Numbered from the stretch's first letter, positions 34,430 to 46,300 are shown. The stretch: 64,000 nt of DNA from Vitis vinifera (GCF_030704535.1 NC_081823.1:8645001-8709000), one strand, 5' to 3'. A program made the numbers and translations. Notes: a model not told the origin generated them from the letters alone.

Positions 34430-36048
34430 TCCAAAATGTGTCGGGTCTACTAGTGGTCAAATATAGCAAAGAACTATCATGCATCTATACATAGTTGAGT
34501 CAATGGATTTACCTTTCTCATCCTTATCAAGCTTGATGGATGAGCTCATTGGAGTCTTCATTGTTTTGGCTTCTTTTGTGTTGAACCTTTTGAGAAGATC
34601 TTTTATATATTTTACTTGACTGATGAAGGTTCCTTCCTTTAGTTGCTTGATTTGACGTCCAAGGAAGAAGTTGAGTTCCTATCATGTTCATTAATTCATT
34701 AAGCATGCACTTAGAAAATTCTTCACAAAGAGAGACATTAGTAGCTCAAAAAATAATATCATCAACATATATTTGAACTAAGAGCATGTCATTTTCTTTG
34801 GTCTTTATGAAAAGAGTTGTGTTAATTTTTCTCACTTTAAAACCCTTTTTCAAAATAAATTTACTCAATCTTTCATACCATGCTCTAGGTGTTTGTTTCA
34901 AACCATAAAATGACTTTTTAAGTTTAAAAACATGGTTAGGAAAGTTAAAGCTTTGAAAACCAGGTGGTTGTTCAACATGTACTTCTTCATTTATAAAGCC
35001 ATTTAATAAAGCACTTTTCACATCCATTTGATATAAAATAAAGTCGTTAAAACATGCAAAGGCAAGTAGCATCCTAATGGCTTCCAACCTAGCTACGAGG
35101 GCAAAGGTTTCTTCATAATCTATTCCTTCTTCTTGATTAAAACCTTGGGCTATTAATCTTGCTTTATTTCTAACAATTATGTCATTTTCATCCATTTTAT
35201 TTCTAAAGACCCATCTAGTTTTAATAACACTTTGATTTGAAGGTCTTGGCACTAATTCCCATACTTCACTTCTTTTAAATTGATTTAACTCTTCTTGCAT
35301 AGCAATCATCCAATTTTCATCAACTAAAGCATCATTTATATTTTTAGGCTCAATTTGAGAGATAAAAGCAAGATTAATGCAAATATTTCTAAGAGATGAT
35401 TTAGTTCATACCCCACTAGATGGATTACCTATAATTTGATCTTGTGGCTGGTTGATAACAAGCTTCCAATCTTTAGGAAGGTTTTGGCTTGATTCACCTT
35501 GCACTTGTTGAGGAGGAAGTAGTGCCAATGGTGATTCTTCTTTCTTAGGATCCTCTCTAATTTCTTCTTGTTGCCTTCTATATTCAATTTGCAATTTTCC
35601 TATGGATGTCTCCAAACCTAAAGCATCATCAAAACTCTCTCTTTCTTGGAGAGAATTGTTAGATTCATAAAAAATAAAATGGATGGACTCTTCTACAACC
35701 ATGGTTGTTTTGTTGAAAACTCTAAAGGCTTTACTTGAAGTTGAGTAACCAAGGAAAATTCCAACATCCGATTTTGCATCAAAATTTTCAAGATTGTCTT
35801 TGGTGTTTAATATAAAACATTTCCGCCAAAAGACTTGAAATAGCTAATGTTGAGTTTCTTGTTTTTCCAAAGCTCATAGGGAGTTTTCTTAAGAATGAGC
35901 CTCAATAATATTCTTTTTAAAACATAACAAGAAGTATTGACCGCTTCGGTTTAAAAATATTTTGGTAAATTGTTTTCATTTAGCATGGTTCTAGCCATTT
36001 TTTGAAGATTTCTATTTTTCCTTTCAACTGCCCCATTTTGTTGAGGAG
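34430..36048 (-). pseudogene. Copia integrase end and reverse transcriptase, truncated
   Basis: Minus-strand pol of a Ty1/Copia element. From the right it continues the integrase at QQNGAVERKNRNLQKMARTM. It then enters the linker (LQERESFDDALGLETSIGKL) and RT: WELVPRPSNQ, KTRWVFRNKMDE, KARLIAQGFNQEEGIDYEET, YQMDVKSALLNG and the catalytic YVDDIIF, directly followed by a stop where Gly is expected. Beyond that, RT remains readable with further stops as far as YLTTSRPD near 34430. RNase H is missing; the sequence passes straight into the upstream region of the pseudogene at 32830-34239. The integrase part is separated from its first half by the solo LTR at 36049. Confidence 0.85.
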
Positions 36049-37261
36049 TGTTAGCCCAAGGGTTCTCCTAATCAGGTTTTGATGATAACAAACCATGGTT
36101 AAGTGACTAATTGTTTTAAATTGTTAAGAATCTCAGGCATAATCTCAAAAATTCATCAAGGACCAAACGAATATGGGATCGAGACCATTTGGAAGACTTG
36201 TGATCATAGAAAATGAATGTAAGATGATAGCATGAGTGCACTTAGGATGTTCATGCCTTTTCATGCATCTTAGAAAACTCGGTTTATTCTTTAAAACTTG
36301 ATTTTCTTTAAAACCCAAGTTTTATCAAATATACCTTAGGCAAATTGATTCAAAATTAACATATTAACTCACCTAAAGACCTTGCCTAAGTATTGGAAAA
36401 GAAAGAAATAAAAAAGTATAGGTTTTCAGGGCCAAAAGGCTCATTCGGTCGAGGCTATGGCCAACCGGCTCAACCGGTTGGGGAACCGGTCGACCGGTTT
36501 CCCTTGTCCGATCGAGGTCCGATCGAGGGAGGCACAAAAACCTTCTCTCTCTCCCAGTAGCTTTGTCTCCCCGGTCGAGCCCCACCCTTGTCCGGTCGAG
36601 TTCCGGTCGAGGCAACGGTAACCTGCCATGCATTAAATGCTCTAACGGCTAGTGATCCGGTCGACCCTTTGCCCGTCCGATCGAGGCTACTTTTTGCTGT
36701 TTTTGTCTCCCGAGCTTAGAAACCTATAAATTGAGAGCTTTTCTTCATTTATGACTAAGAGAACAATTGCATTCAAAGCCTAACTACCTGTTCTTGATCT
36801 AAAAAGCTCTCATTTTCTTTCTTAGTACATTAAACCATCTCTTGCATATTCTTAGTGCACTTTTGCAATTCATCCTAGCTTTCTCTTATACTTGAGCCTT
36901 CCTTAAGCTAGGTTGAGAGTTTCATCCTTGTATAAACTGAGTGTAAAAGCCTTTAAGTGGTTCAAATCTTGAAGAGATTGTGTAAGAGCCCATTGGAGCC
37001 GGAATCCAAGTGTAAGACGATTGAAAGCTTAATTGAAGCTTCAAGTTAGTGGAACCCTCACTCGGTTAGGAGATTAAGGAGAGTGGACGTAGGCAAGGAG
37101 TGCCAAACCACTATAAACCTGAGTTTGAATTCTCTAACTTTATCTCTTTCCTTTATTTATTTTGTGCATATATTATTGTGTGAAATTTTTTTTTTTGAAA
37201 AACCCAATTCACCCTCCCTTTTGGGTATTTTCCTTAATTATTCATAACCTTTGTTTTATCA
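36049..37261 (+). mobile_element. Solo LTR inserted in Copia integrase
   Basis: A 1213-bp LTR (TGTTAGCCCAAGGG ... TTTTATCA) flanked by a perfect 5-bp target duplication AGGAG (36044-36048 and 37262-37266). Removing it together with one AGGAG restores the integrase codons for ...RTP-QQNG..., which proves an insertion into a pre-existing element. It is in the orientation opposite to its host and belongs to the same LTR family as 43301-44516. A TATA-like TATAAATT lies near 36725. Confidence 0.92.
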
Positions 37262-38145
37262 AGGAGTTCTAGGAGCCGAAAAATAGTGGCTAATACCATG
37301 CTCGTTGCAATAGTCTTCAAAATCAATATTTTCAAATTCTCTCCCATGATCACTTCTTATACAAGTAATCGTAAAACCCTTTTCATTTTGAACTTTATTG
37401 CAAAACTTTGAAAACTCATAAAAGACTTCATTCTTTTGACTTAAAAATAAAACCCAAGTGTATCTAGAGAAGTCATTCACAATAACATATGCATAAGATT
37501 TTCCTCCAAGGCTTGGTGTCCTAGAGGGACCAAATAAATCCATATGCAACAATTCAAGAGGCCTAGTTGTTGAAATGAAATTTTTGTTTTTGAAAGAGTT
37601 TTTTATTTGCTTTCCCATTTGACAAGCTTCACAAACTTTGTCTTTTTGAAAATTTATTTTGGGAAGGCTTCTAACAAGTTCATCTTTGTTGAGTTGGGAA
37701 ATGAGGTCCATGTTAGCATGTCTCAACCTCCTATGCCACAACCAACTTTGATCATGCATGCTTGAAAATCATCTATCATGACCATCATATTTTGAAATAT
37801 TTATAGTGTAAACATTATCACATCTATGACCCATGAAGATGGCTTTATCATTTTAAATATCCTTGATGATGCAATGAGATGCTTCAAAAATCACTTTAAA
37901 ACCTTTGTCACAAAGTTGACTAATGCTTAAAAGGTTATGTTTTAAACCATCCACTAATAAAACACTTTCAATAAGAGAGGATGTGTCATTACCAATGTTG
38001 CCTTGGCCAATGATTCTTCCTTTTGCATTGTCTCCAAATGTGACATATCCTCTATTTCTCTTTGTAAGGAAAGCAAACTTGGATTCATCCCTAGTCATGT
38101 GTCTTGAGCATCCACTATCCAAGAACCACTTATCCTTCTTTGAAC
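37262..38145 (-). pseudogene. Copia protease and integrase N-terminal half
   Basis: The minus strand reads KDKWFLDSGCSRHMTRD, with the aspartic protease DSG motif, then GQGNIGN and LLSISQLCDKGFKVIFE (38122-37853). After a stop comes the integrase zinc region (HRRLRHANMDL, KVCEACQMGK; HHCC-type) and the catalytic core with HMDLFGPSR and RSDHGREFEN (37759-37267). The frame breaks at about 37850-37760 and at the solo LTR. It is part of the element whose gag is at 41763-43249. Confidence 0.88.
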
Positions 38146-38262
38146 CCTACAAAATAAAATTCAAGTTGATTTAGGTACCAATATTTTTTTGGGTCCTTGA
38201 GGGTTAGTGACCTTGGAATTTTCAATTCAAACATTTTTACCTTTTGCATTTGAATTCTTTTG

Positions 38263-38393
38263 AGAACCATTTCTTAAGGGACATGTACTACTAATGTGTC
38301 ATCCCATTTCCACAAAAGTTGCAAGTGGTAGAAGGACTTGTACTTGAGGGTTCTTTTACAAAGTAACTTTTGAGAACTATTTCTTAAGGGACA
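38263..38393 (-). repeat. Duplicated gag/pol-junction segment
   Basis: The block 'gagaaccatttcttaaggg' at 38263 recurs as 'gagaactatttcttaaggg' at 38372. A roughly 68-bp block starting 'atcccatttccacaaaagtt' at about 38300 recurs at 41763, on the far side of the Gypsy LTR. The LTR therefore sits in the second copy of a short tandem duplication, where about 17 bases are missing. Confidence 0.7.
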
Positions 38394-39279
38394 TGTAGAC
38401 CCCCTTTCAAGAGCCGGGGACTTTTAAGTTTTTTTTTTTAAAGGATTTTATAACATTGGGAGGGTGCCTTCTCATCACCAGCAGCTGGCAGCACCCTAGG
38501 CAAATGGGGGGACCCCTTCCCAACACAGGAGACAAGCTGGTGGAGGCAGCAAGTCAAGATGGCAGGCCATGTTGGTGGTCAGAGGTGCCATACTTGCTGA
38601 GTGGAGCAATAGTGGAGTCGGTAGTGGCTTGCTGTGGAAAATAGAAATAGGAGAGAAAAAGGATATACGAGGGGGGAGTCTGATATCTAGAGGGGGAGCC
38701 ATAAGGGGAGCTTCTGGAGGACGGGTCTTCGGGAGAAAAGTTTGCCCGAGGAAGAAAGAGCGCAGGTATGGCTTCTATTCAGCTGGACTTTGTTGTTTTC
38801 ACACCATTTTGTTATGATTCCTGGGATTGCTAGATTTTCTTTTATTTATGCTGCTGGCTGGATGGGAATACGTTGGATTTTGTTATGTTCTTGTGGGATT
38901 GGAGCTTGTTTGTGCTTGGTTTTTTAGCTTGTTCTTCAACCTATTTTTGGAGTCCTATTTTGGTATTCATGCCTTGATTCCCCTTTGAAATTTGATTGAG
39001 ATCCATTTTCAATATATCCCTGCACCTAAGCGCGTTGATTCAAGGATGAAATGTGGCTTATGCGGATTTGTTTCCACTCATACACTCTATGCTCTGTTTT
39101 GGGCTATCCTCCCCTATTCCTATGCCTACTCCTGGAACACATCATTTTGCTCATCTCTGCCCATAGGCAGCATGTTTAGTAAGGTGGGACATCAAGGCAA
39201 AAATGAACGGTGGGTTGAGGAGAGTTCTCAGGGGGATGGTGACAATTATGGTTCTGGTGTTGGTGGGGAATCTGATGAT

Positions 39280-40290
39280 AATTTCACATATATTCATTTT
39301 CTTACCATTCATTCTTCTCTCTACACCACCATGCACCTATCTCATTCATCTCATTCACTCATCAAACCCACACTTCCATAACTGCATCATCTCATCACTT
39401 AAACCTCCATACCTATTTCTCTCTCTATGCCTCCATATTCTTTCCCACCACCTTTTCTCTCACTAACCCATCCATCATACCCATTCTTTGCCCATACATG
39501 TCATCTTACCCATTTTCCCTACCACCTTTCTTTCTCTGAGCCACACCGGGTACCCATTTTCTTTAATGCCACCACTCAATGCATATCACCACCCCCCTTA
39601 TGCCCACTTACCCATTTTCGTTCTTTGCTTGATTCCTACGTGCCTAAGGTTCCATGTATGTACACATTTTCAAGCCCTCATCCTCTCATCTTTCATGCTC
39701 ATGCCCACTATACTTCATTCATCCCATGCATACCCACTTCATGCCACCGCATTTTCTCTCTCTACACCACATACCCGTTTTTCATTACCCACCCCACTCA
39801 TTCATCCCTCTATACCATATGTTCTTCATACCCATCTTTCTCTTCAAGTCTATCAAACATACTCACCCCATGCACATCTTCTTCATACATATATCCCCAT
39901 GCATGTTCATTCATCACCTCTCCTCATCACCTTTCCACCATACCCGTGTCTATACCCTTCATGCTCACCCAAAACCACTCATATCCATCTCATTCCATCT
40001 CTCCACGCTTATATGTCCTACCCAATATGTATAGCCATCCCTCACTTACCCATTTTCCCCTTCACCACATTTTCTCTCTCTACACCACATACCCTTCATG
40101 CACTGTTTTCTCTCTCTACACCATCACCATGCCACCAATCCCATGCATAGCCATCACCCACTCACTCGTTTCTCTCACTACCACTATCCTTCATTGCTCA
40201 TCCCCACCAATAGCAACCCATACTCTCTCTAAATCCACCATTGAATCCTCTCATCTCACCACCCTCTATCATCCATTCCATCAATAACCC
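39280..40290 (+). repeat. Kilobase-long G-poor pyrimidine-rich tract
   Basis: About 1 kb in which the plus strand is nearly devoid of G and built of words such as 'caccatacccatttt', 'ctctctacaccacatac' and 'cccatgca'. It explains the 286-codon stop-poor frame at 39427-40287, which has no protein features. It lies inside the Gypsy LTR. Confidence 0.8.
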
Positions 40291-40565
40291 CCCCCCCCCC
40301 ACACCCGCAAGACTCAAGAAGAAGGGTTGGGATTGATTCATGTTCATAAGGCGCATGGAAACAAGTGGGCGGAGTCGACAAAACTCTAGCCGGGAAGGAC
40401 AAATAATGCAATAAAGAATCGTTGGGACAACCATACAAGGAATAAGTTGGGCTCCCATATAGCATCACATTCATTTACACAAGCCCAAGGCCCATGGATG
40501 TCCTTTGAAGGCCTTCTTCCCCTTAGGCCCATTCCTAAAGGCCCATTGTTTTGTTATCTCATTTT

Positions 40566-40735
40566 AAGTTGGCCCATGCCCATTCCAAACCCATGCTCAC
40601 TTCAAGTTGATTTGTTCACCCACCTTAAGTTGGCCCATGCCCATTCCAAGCCCATGCTCACTTCAAGTTGATTTGTTCACCCACCTTAAGTTAGCCTATG
40701 CCCATTCCAAGTCCATACCCACCTCAAGTTAGCCC
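40566..40735 (+). repeat. 61-bp tandem repeat, 2.8 copies
   Basis: Units begin 'aagttggcccatgcccattc' at 40566, 40627 and 40688, a spacing of exactly 61 bases. The first two are almost identical and the third is diverged and partial. It lies inside the Gypsy LTR. Confidence 0.9.
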
Positions 40736-41762
40736 TTTTGTTTTCAATTTGCATGATTTATCTTCTTAAAAACATTAATTCCTCAATAAATTTTAATTCC
40801 AATTTTTGAAATTTTAATTCTCACACCAATTTAGTTAATCATTATTAATTAATTTATTTATTTATTCGTTCATTTTTTAAAAAGATTCAATCTTTAAATA
40901 ATTTTTCAAAATTCCAATTCCTGAACTTAATTTTCGATTCCCAAAATTCTAATTTCCTTCAAATTTAATATCAAAAATTCCCATTCTTAAATTCAATTCC
41001 CAAGGCTCCAATTATCAGATAATCTTCGGGACTTCAATTTTTAAATAAATTTCAAAAATCCAGTTTTCACTCGAACAGTGTTAATTCCGCTTTGGTTTTC
41101 AAATAATCTTTTTTTTTTCTCTTAATTTTATATAAGCGTGAATGTCATTTTCATAATTTCAGAATAATGGAATTTGTGAGATTAATTCATGCAAGATTGA
41201 TCGGGCTTTGGTGGGGGCCCCACATACATGATTTTATGATTGATCGCTTGATTGATTTATTTGCCATGCGTGATTGATTTGCTATGTTCCATGATATGCA
41301 CATAATCATTTTGTGTTTATTCACTAACCTCATTCCATGATAGCGCGTTGTTGTTTGTTGCCCAGGTACGCATTCACTCATTCTGATCATTCACTATACA
41401 TATTCTAATTATCATATGTGCATGATAGTTCCGGATATTCATTGATTTCCTAATTAATTGTCAGGATTGCTTCATTTTATTAATAGAGACCCATTTTAGG
41501 GGCTTAGAGGGGTGCTACGGTCTTTTCTGTACCTTCCTGATAAGTAACTTGACCCCCGAACCCAATCCGATTTTTCGCAAATCACATTTTCCAAATGAAG
41601 GAGTCACACTTAGGGTTTTTTTTTCTTATTTTGTTTACCCTTTAAAAATAAAACAAAAATAAGTGGCGACTCCAAGTCATTTTTCAAATAATCAATTTTT
41701 TGAATAAAAAATCGAGCTCGCCATCGAGTGGGAAACGCATGAGCCGAAATGCGGGGTCCACA

Positions 41763-43249
41763 ATCCCATTTCCACAAAAGTTGCAAGTGGTAAAAGGACT
41801 TGTACTTGAGGGTTCTTTTACAAAGTAACTTTTAAAATACTTTTGATTTTTTGAAGATTTGAATCCTAGCCCTTGTTTGTCAAAAACACATTTTTGGCTA
41901 ACTAAAATCATTTCAAAAGATTTTTGTCTACAAGAGAAAATTGAAAGAGAAAAGGTCAACCATTCATTTTTCTTTCTCAAAATCTCATTTTCTTTTTCAA
42001 TATGGGTTTTAGAAATTTCAACAATTGAAAATTTTTCTTTCACTTTTTCAAGTTCTTGAATTTTCTTTTTGAGAGAATTATTTTTCAAACTAAGTTTTTC
42101 ATATAATTCTTCAAAAACATCATGTATATCTTCATCACTAAAATTAGAGTTTACCTCATCAAGTTCATCTATTACCATGAAGCACATGTTTGCTATTTCT
42201 TTCTCATTTTCTTCTTCGGAGGATTCTTCACTTTCACTCCAAGTGGACATCCTTGCCTTCTTCATTCTTCTCTTGGCTTCACTTTTGTAGAGAGGATGAT
42301 CATATTTAATGTGTTCCGGTTTTTTGCATTTGAAGCACACTAAATCTTTTTTTTCTTCCCATTTGTCTTTGTCACCATGAGATGAAGATTGCTTTTTAGA
42401 AAGGTCTCTTCTAGAGGTGAACTTTCTTCCTCTAAACTTTTCACCCCTCATGTATTTGTTGAGTTTTCTTGTGATGAGGGCTAAATCATCATCTTTTTCA
42501 CTTGGTTTTTCTTCTTCAACATCTTCTTCTTTCTTAGTTGTAGCTTTGAGAGTTATGCTCTTCTTCTTTTTGTCTCCATCCTCTTATAGCTTTTTTGTCA
42601 AATTGATCTCATATGTCATTAATGACCCTAAGAGCTCCTCCATAGGTAACTTGGTCAAGTCTTTTGCTTCTTGAATTGCGGTGACCTTTGTATGCCACTT
42701 TGATGGGAATGACCTCAATATCTTCATCACCTTTTCGGATTCCTTGTAGGCCTTTCCCAATGCTTCAAGACCATTAACAATGTCAATGAACCTAGTAATC
42801 ATCTCAACAATAGTCTCATTTTCTTTCATAACAAACAATTCATAGTTATGAACAAGTATATTTATTTTTTACTCTTTCACGTGATTTGTTCCTTCATGAG
42901 TTATTTCAAGCAATCTCCAAATTTCTTTAGCCAATTTACATTGACATGTGCTATTATATTCATTTCTATCCATAGCATATTGCAAAGTAAAAACAACCTT
43001 AGCATTTAATTGAAAATTTCTTCTATCAAGCTCATTCCATTCTTACTTGGTTTTTGGAACCAAGACTCCATCAAGTAGTTTTGTAGGAAAAGTTGGGTCA
43101 TCTTCAATGACGTCCCATACGTCTAAATCGGTTGATTGTAAATACCAAGTCATTCTAGTTTTCCAATAGGAATAGTCGATTCCCGTAAAAAATGGAGCTC
43201 TATGTTTTGTAAAATTTTCAGTTTGAGATGAGCTTGATGGAATAGTCAT
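41763..43249 (-). pseudogene. Copia gag, broken by stops
   Basis: It starts at ATG 43249 (MTIPSSSSQTENFTKHRAPF), 39 bases past the primer binding site. It contains the capsid-type YWKTRMTWYLQS, ELFVMKENETIVEMITRFID and SFPSKWHTKVTAIQEAKDL blocks. A zinc knuckle CFKCKKPEHIKYDHPLY follows, in which the last Cys is replaced (DH instead of DC). After it come an acidic segment, a coiled-coil stretch and a second cysteine pair (CNFCGNG) at the Gypsy LTR junction. Premature stops occur near 43046, 42840 and 42590. The long gag with a coiled coil recalls SIRE-like Copia elements, which is inference. Confidence 0.88.
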
Positions 43250-43287
43250 TTCCTCTTAGACGATTAAGTCTTAAACAAGAGGCTTAA

Positions 43288-43299
43288 CTCTGATACCAA
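43288..43299 (-). other. Primer binding site (initiator tRNA-Met type)
   Basis: The minus strand reads TGGTATCAGAGT, one base from the common plant Copia primer site complementary to the 3' end of initiator tRNA-Met. It is separated from the LTR end by a single base. It fixes the 5' end and the direction of the element. Confidence 0.9.
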
Positions 43300-43300
43300 T

Positions 43301-44516
43301 TGAGAAAATAAAAGCTATGCTTAAATGAGAAAAACACCCAAGAGGGGGGTGAATTGGGTTTTTCAAATATTTTTTCAACACAACAAATTCAATCACAATA
43401 TAATAAAAAAAAATAAAAAAATAGAGTTAGAGAATTCAGATTCGAATTTTATAGTGTTTCGACACTTTCTTGCCTACATCCACTCTCCTCAATCTCCTAA
43501 CCGAGTGAAGGTTCCACTAGCTTGAAGTTTCAATTAAGCTTCCAATCTTTTACACTTGGATTTCGGCTCCAATGGGCTCTTACACAATCTCTTCAAGATT
43601 CAAACCTCTTAAAGGCTTTAACACTCAAGTTTTACAAGAAAGAATCCCTCAACCTAGGTCAAAGATAGCTCAAATACAAAACAAAGCTAGGATGACTCAC
43701 AAGGGTGCACTAAAAGATATGCAAATGATGATTTAATGCACTAAGAAAGAAATGAGAGTTTTTGAGCCAAGAACAGGTAGGTAGACAATTGATTGCAAGT
43801 GTTCTCTATGTCATAAATGAAGTGGAGCTCTCAATTTATAGGTTTCTAAGCTCGAGAGCCAAGAAAAGCAAAAGGCAGCCTCGATCGGTCGAGCTGGGGG
43901 TCGACTGGTTCACTAGCCTTTGGAGCATTTAATGCTTTGGCAGGTTACCATTGCCTCGATTGAACCTCGACCAGAGGTTGACGTGAAAGAAGGAAACCTC
44001 AACCGGGAAGAGAAAGCTACTGGATGAGAGAGAGTGTTTTTGGTACTCCTCGATCAAACCTCGATCGAACAAGGGCAACCTTTCGATCGGTTCCCCAACT
44101 AGTTGAGTCGGTTGGCTAGAGCCTCGACCAGTTCAGCATTTTTGCCCCAAAAACCTATCTTTTTCAATTCCTTTCTTTTCTAACACTTAGGCAAGGTCTT
44201 TAGGTAAATTAATATGCCAATTTTGAAACATTTTGCCTAAGGTACATTTGATAAAACTCGGGTTTTAATGAAATTGAAATTTTAAAGAATAAACCGAGTT
44301 TTCAAATATGCATGAAAAGGTATGAAAAAACTAAGTGCACCCATGCATTCATCTTACATTCGTTTCCTATGATCAAAAGTCTCGATCTTGTATCCATTTG
44401 GTCATTTGATGAATTTCCAAATTTATACCTGAGATTCTTTACCATTCAAACCAATTAGTCACTTAACCATGGTTTGTTATCATCAAAACCTATTTAAGAG
44501 AACCCTTGGGCTAACA
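43301..44516 (-). mobile_element. 5' LTR of the Copia element
   Basis: A 1216-bp LTR. On the minus strand it reads TGTTAGCCCAAGGG ... TATTTTCTCA, bordered inside by the primer site. It shares long blocks with the LTRs at 30222-32486 and 36049-37261. Its outer flank (TTACT at 44517-44521) belongs to an older Copia integrase. The left outer flank of the complex (GAAAT at 30217-30221) does not match, so the two ends of the complex were not made by one insertion. Confidence 0.9.
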
Positions 44517-45230
44517 TTACTTTTAGCTACTCCTTTTTATTGGAAGTTCCAAGAGCAAAGAATTCATGTTTGATATCAAAATTTTCATTAAAAGCATCAA
44601 AGTCAACATTAATTATCAATTCTTCGTATCATTACAATTTGACATTCTCTTCTATTATGAATTCTATGGCATATGGTTTTGAAGTGCTCAAAGGCACTAA
44701 AATTTTCTCTAAATAATGGAACAAAAGTAAACCTAGAGAAATCATGTACCATGACTAGGACATATCTTTTTCCTCTAATGTTTTGTGTTTTCATAAAGCC
44801 CATAAGGTCCATGTGCAACAACTCAAGTGGCTTGGGGGTTTGGATTTTAATTAAACTCTTATGAGACCCCATAACTTATTTTCCCTTCATACACTTTCCA
44901 CAAATAGGATTATTAGGCTCGCTTAATTTGGAAACACCTCTAATTAGGTTTTTATATGCTACCCTGGTCAAATCCCTATAGTTAATATGTTATAACCTTC
45001 TATTCCACAACTTTATTGAATCTAAGTTCATATTTTTGCATATAAATGAACTAGAACTTGGATTAATCATATAATAATTATTTGAAGTCCTAAACCTAGT
45101 AAAAATGAATTTCCCATTTGCATTTATCATTTAACACATATTCTAGGAAAGTTTGACACCAAATTTGTTATCATAAATTTGATTAATACTAATTAGGTTT
45201 GTTATCACCAAATTTTAGACCTTTAACATA
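44517..45230 (-). pseudogene. Older Copia integrase remnant
   Basis: The minus strand reads SINQIYDNKFGVKLS, then the zinc-binding region LWNRRL.HINYRDLTRVAYK with NPICGKCMKGK. The core follows: PKPLELLHMDLMGFMKTQNI and LVMVHDFSRFTFVPLFRENF. It decays through stops to HEFFALGT and a degenerate QQNGVAERK motif, where the LTR of the younger element interrupts it. It is a different Copia lineage from the element that landed in it. Confidence 0.8.
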
Positions 45231-46300
45231 ATGGAATTCATTAAGCCTAAGTGGGTAAACAAATAGATGATCTATTGACCAATCTTCCCTATTGTCCAAA
45301 ATACTAAGCCTTTTTACGTAGGAACCCTAGTCAAGAAAAACCAGAGAAAGAGTCACTACAGCTTTTGTAGTACTTCGGGTATTGTCTTTAGGGATTGACT
45401 TATGGAATTTGTCAATACTAGGATAAATGAATCATTTTTATTTGAATCATAAAGTGAAAAATAATATGTGAATGTAGTGCAACTTATTAAAATAACTAAA
45501 TTAATAACAAAAAAAAATTGATTTTTAATTCAATTGATTCAAGTTTGAGGCTTTCCACAATCTAACTTAAGGTATAGAAATAAAGAGAACAAAGGTTTCT
45601 CAAGTAAATTGATCTTAGGGTTTTGGGATCCTTGGTCGTTCACGATCAACTTGAGTTCTATAACTCAAAATTGCATCCGAAACCTAATTTTTTTCTTTTT
45701 TTAAAACAGATTCCTAAAACCATTAAATGAATAAGATTGATTATTGGATTAAGGTTTGACTTTTCAACTCTTCCTATTCCTTATAGCTTTGTTTTCGAGC
45801 AAATAACGATAGAGAAGACGAGGATAATTAATGATCAAGAGTTACCAAGAATCACTAGTATCAGATAATAACCTATCGTATCATTCCTTAAACTAACTCA
45901 CAATGATAGGATAAAAAAAATGATAAATTATTACCTAACCAATAATTAATTTCATTGTTATAATAATTTACTTATTGTTCCTATAAGTTTCTTTTGAATA
46001 AAAAAAAAAACTAAAACAATATATTTAATAAAGAAGAAAAGAAAACAAACCAAAGTTCTCGTCTTCTTTCACCTCCAACTTGCACAATTTTCTTCTCTTG
46101 AACCTGATATAAATCTTCAAAATACAAGTTAAACTCATGGCTAGGGCCTTAGCATCGATTTAGGTCAAGTTGGGAGATTTGAGTATCCTTTGATGCACAA
46201 ATCATATCGAATATGTGCCATTAGAACACATATTTTGGCTCCAATCATCTACCCTTAACATGTGCAACACTTCTATCTCCAAAATTCACATCACCCCCAT
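45231..46300. other. Unidentified insert between old Copia protease and integrase
   Basis: Copia homology stops near 45230 and resumes with protease-like sequence near 46350. The intervening ~1 kb has no ORF. Phrases such as 'gagtcactacagcttttgta' and 'tacttcgggtattgtcttta' look like retroelement leader sequence, but I cannot name the element. Confidence 0.4.

Larger units (their letters stand above)
38394..41762 (+). mobile_element. Gypsy-type solo LTR, about 3.4 kb
   Basis: It starts TGTAGACCCC and ends GCGGGGTCCACA, the TGTAGACC/GGTCCACA inverted ends of a class of long plant Gypsy LTRs. It has 'aagtggcgactcc' and 'gagtgggaaacgcatgagcc' near its 3' end, which I know from that class. It splits the Copia gag from the protease. 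There is no 5-bp target duplication (GGACA on the left, ATCCC on the right). Interior ORFs are low-complexity artefacts. Orientation is taken from the TGTAGACC start. Confidence 0.65.

Noticed and set aside
39427..40287. 286-codon and 220-codon ORFs rich in Ser/His/Pro/Thr
   Set aside because: They come from the G-depleted low-complexity tract of the Gypsy LTR. Two frames are open at once and neither has domain structure.
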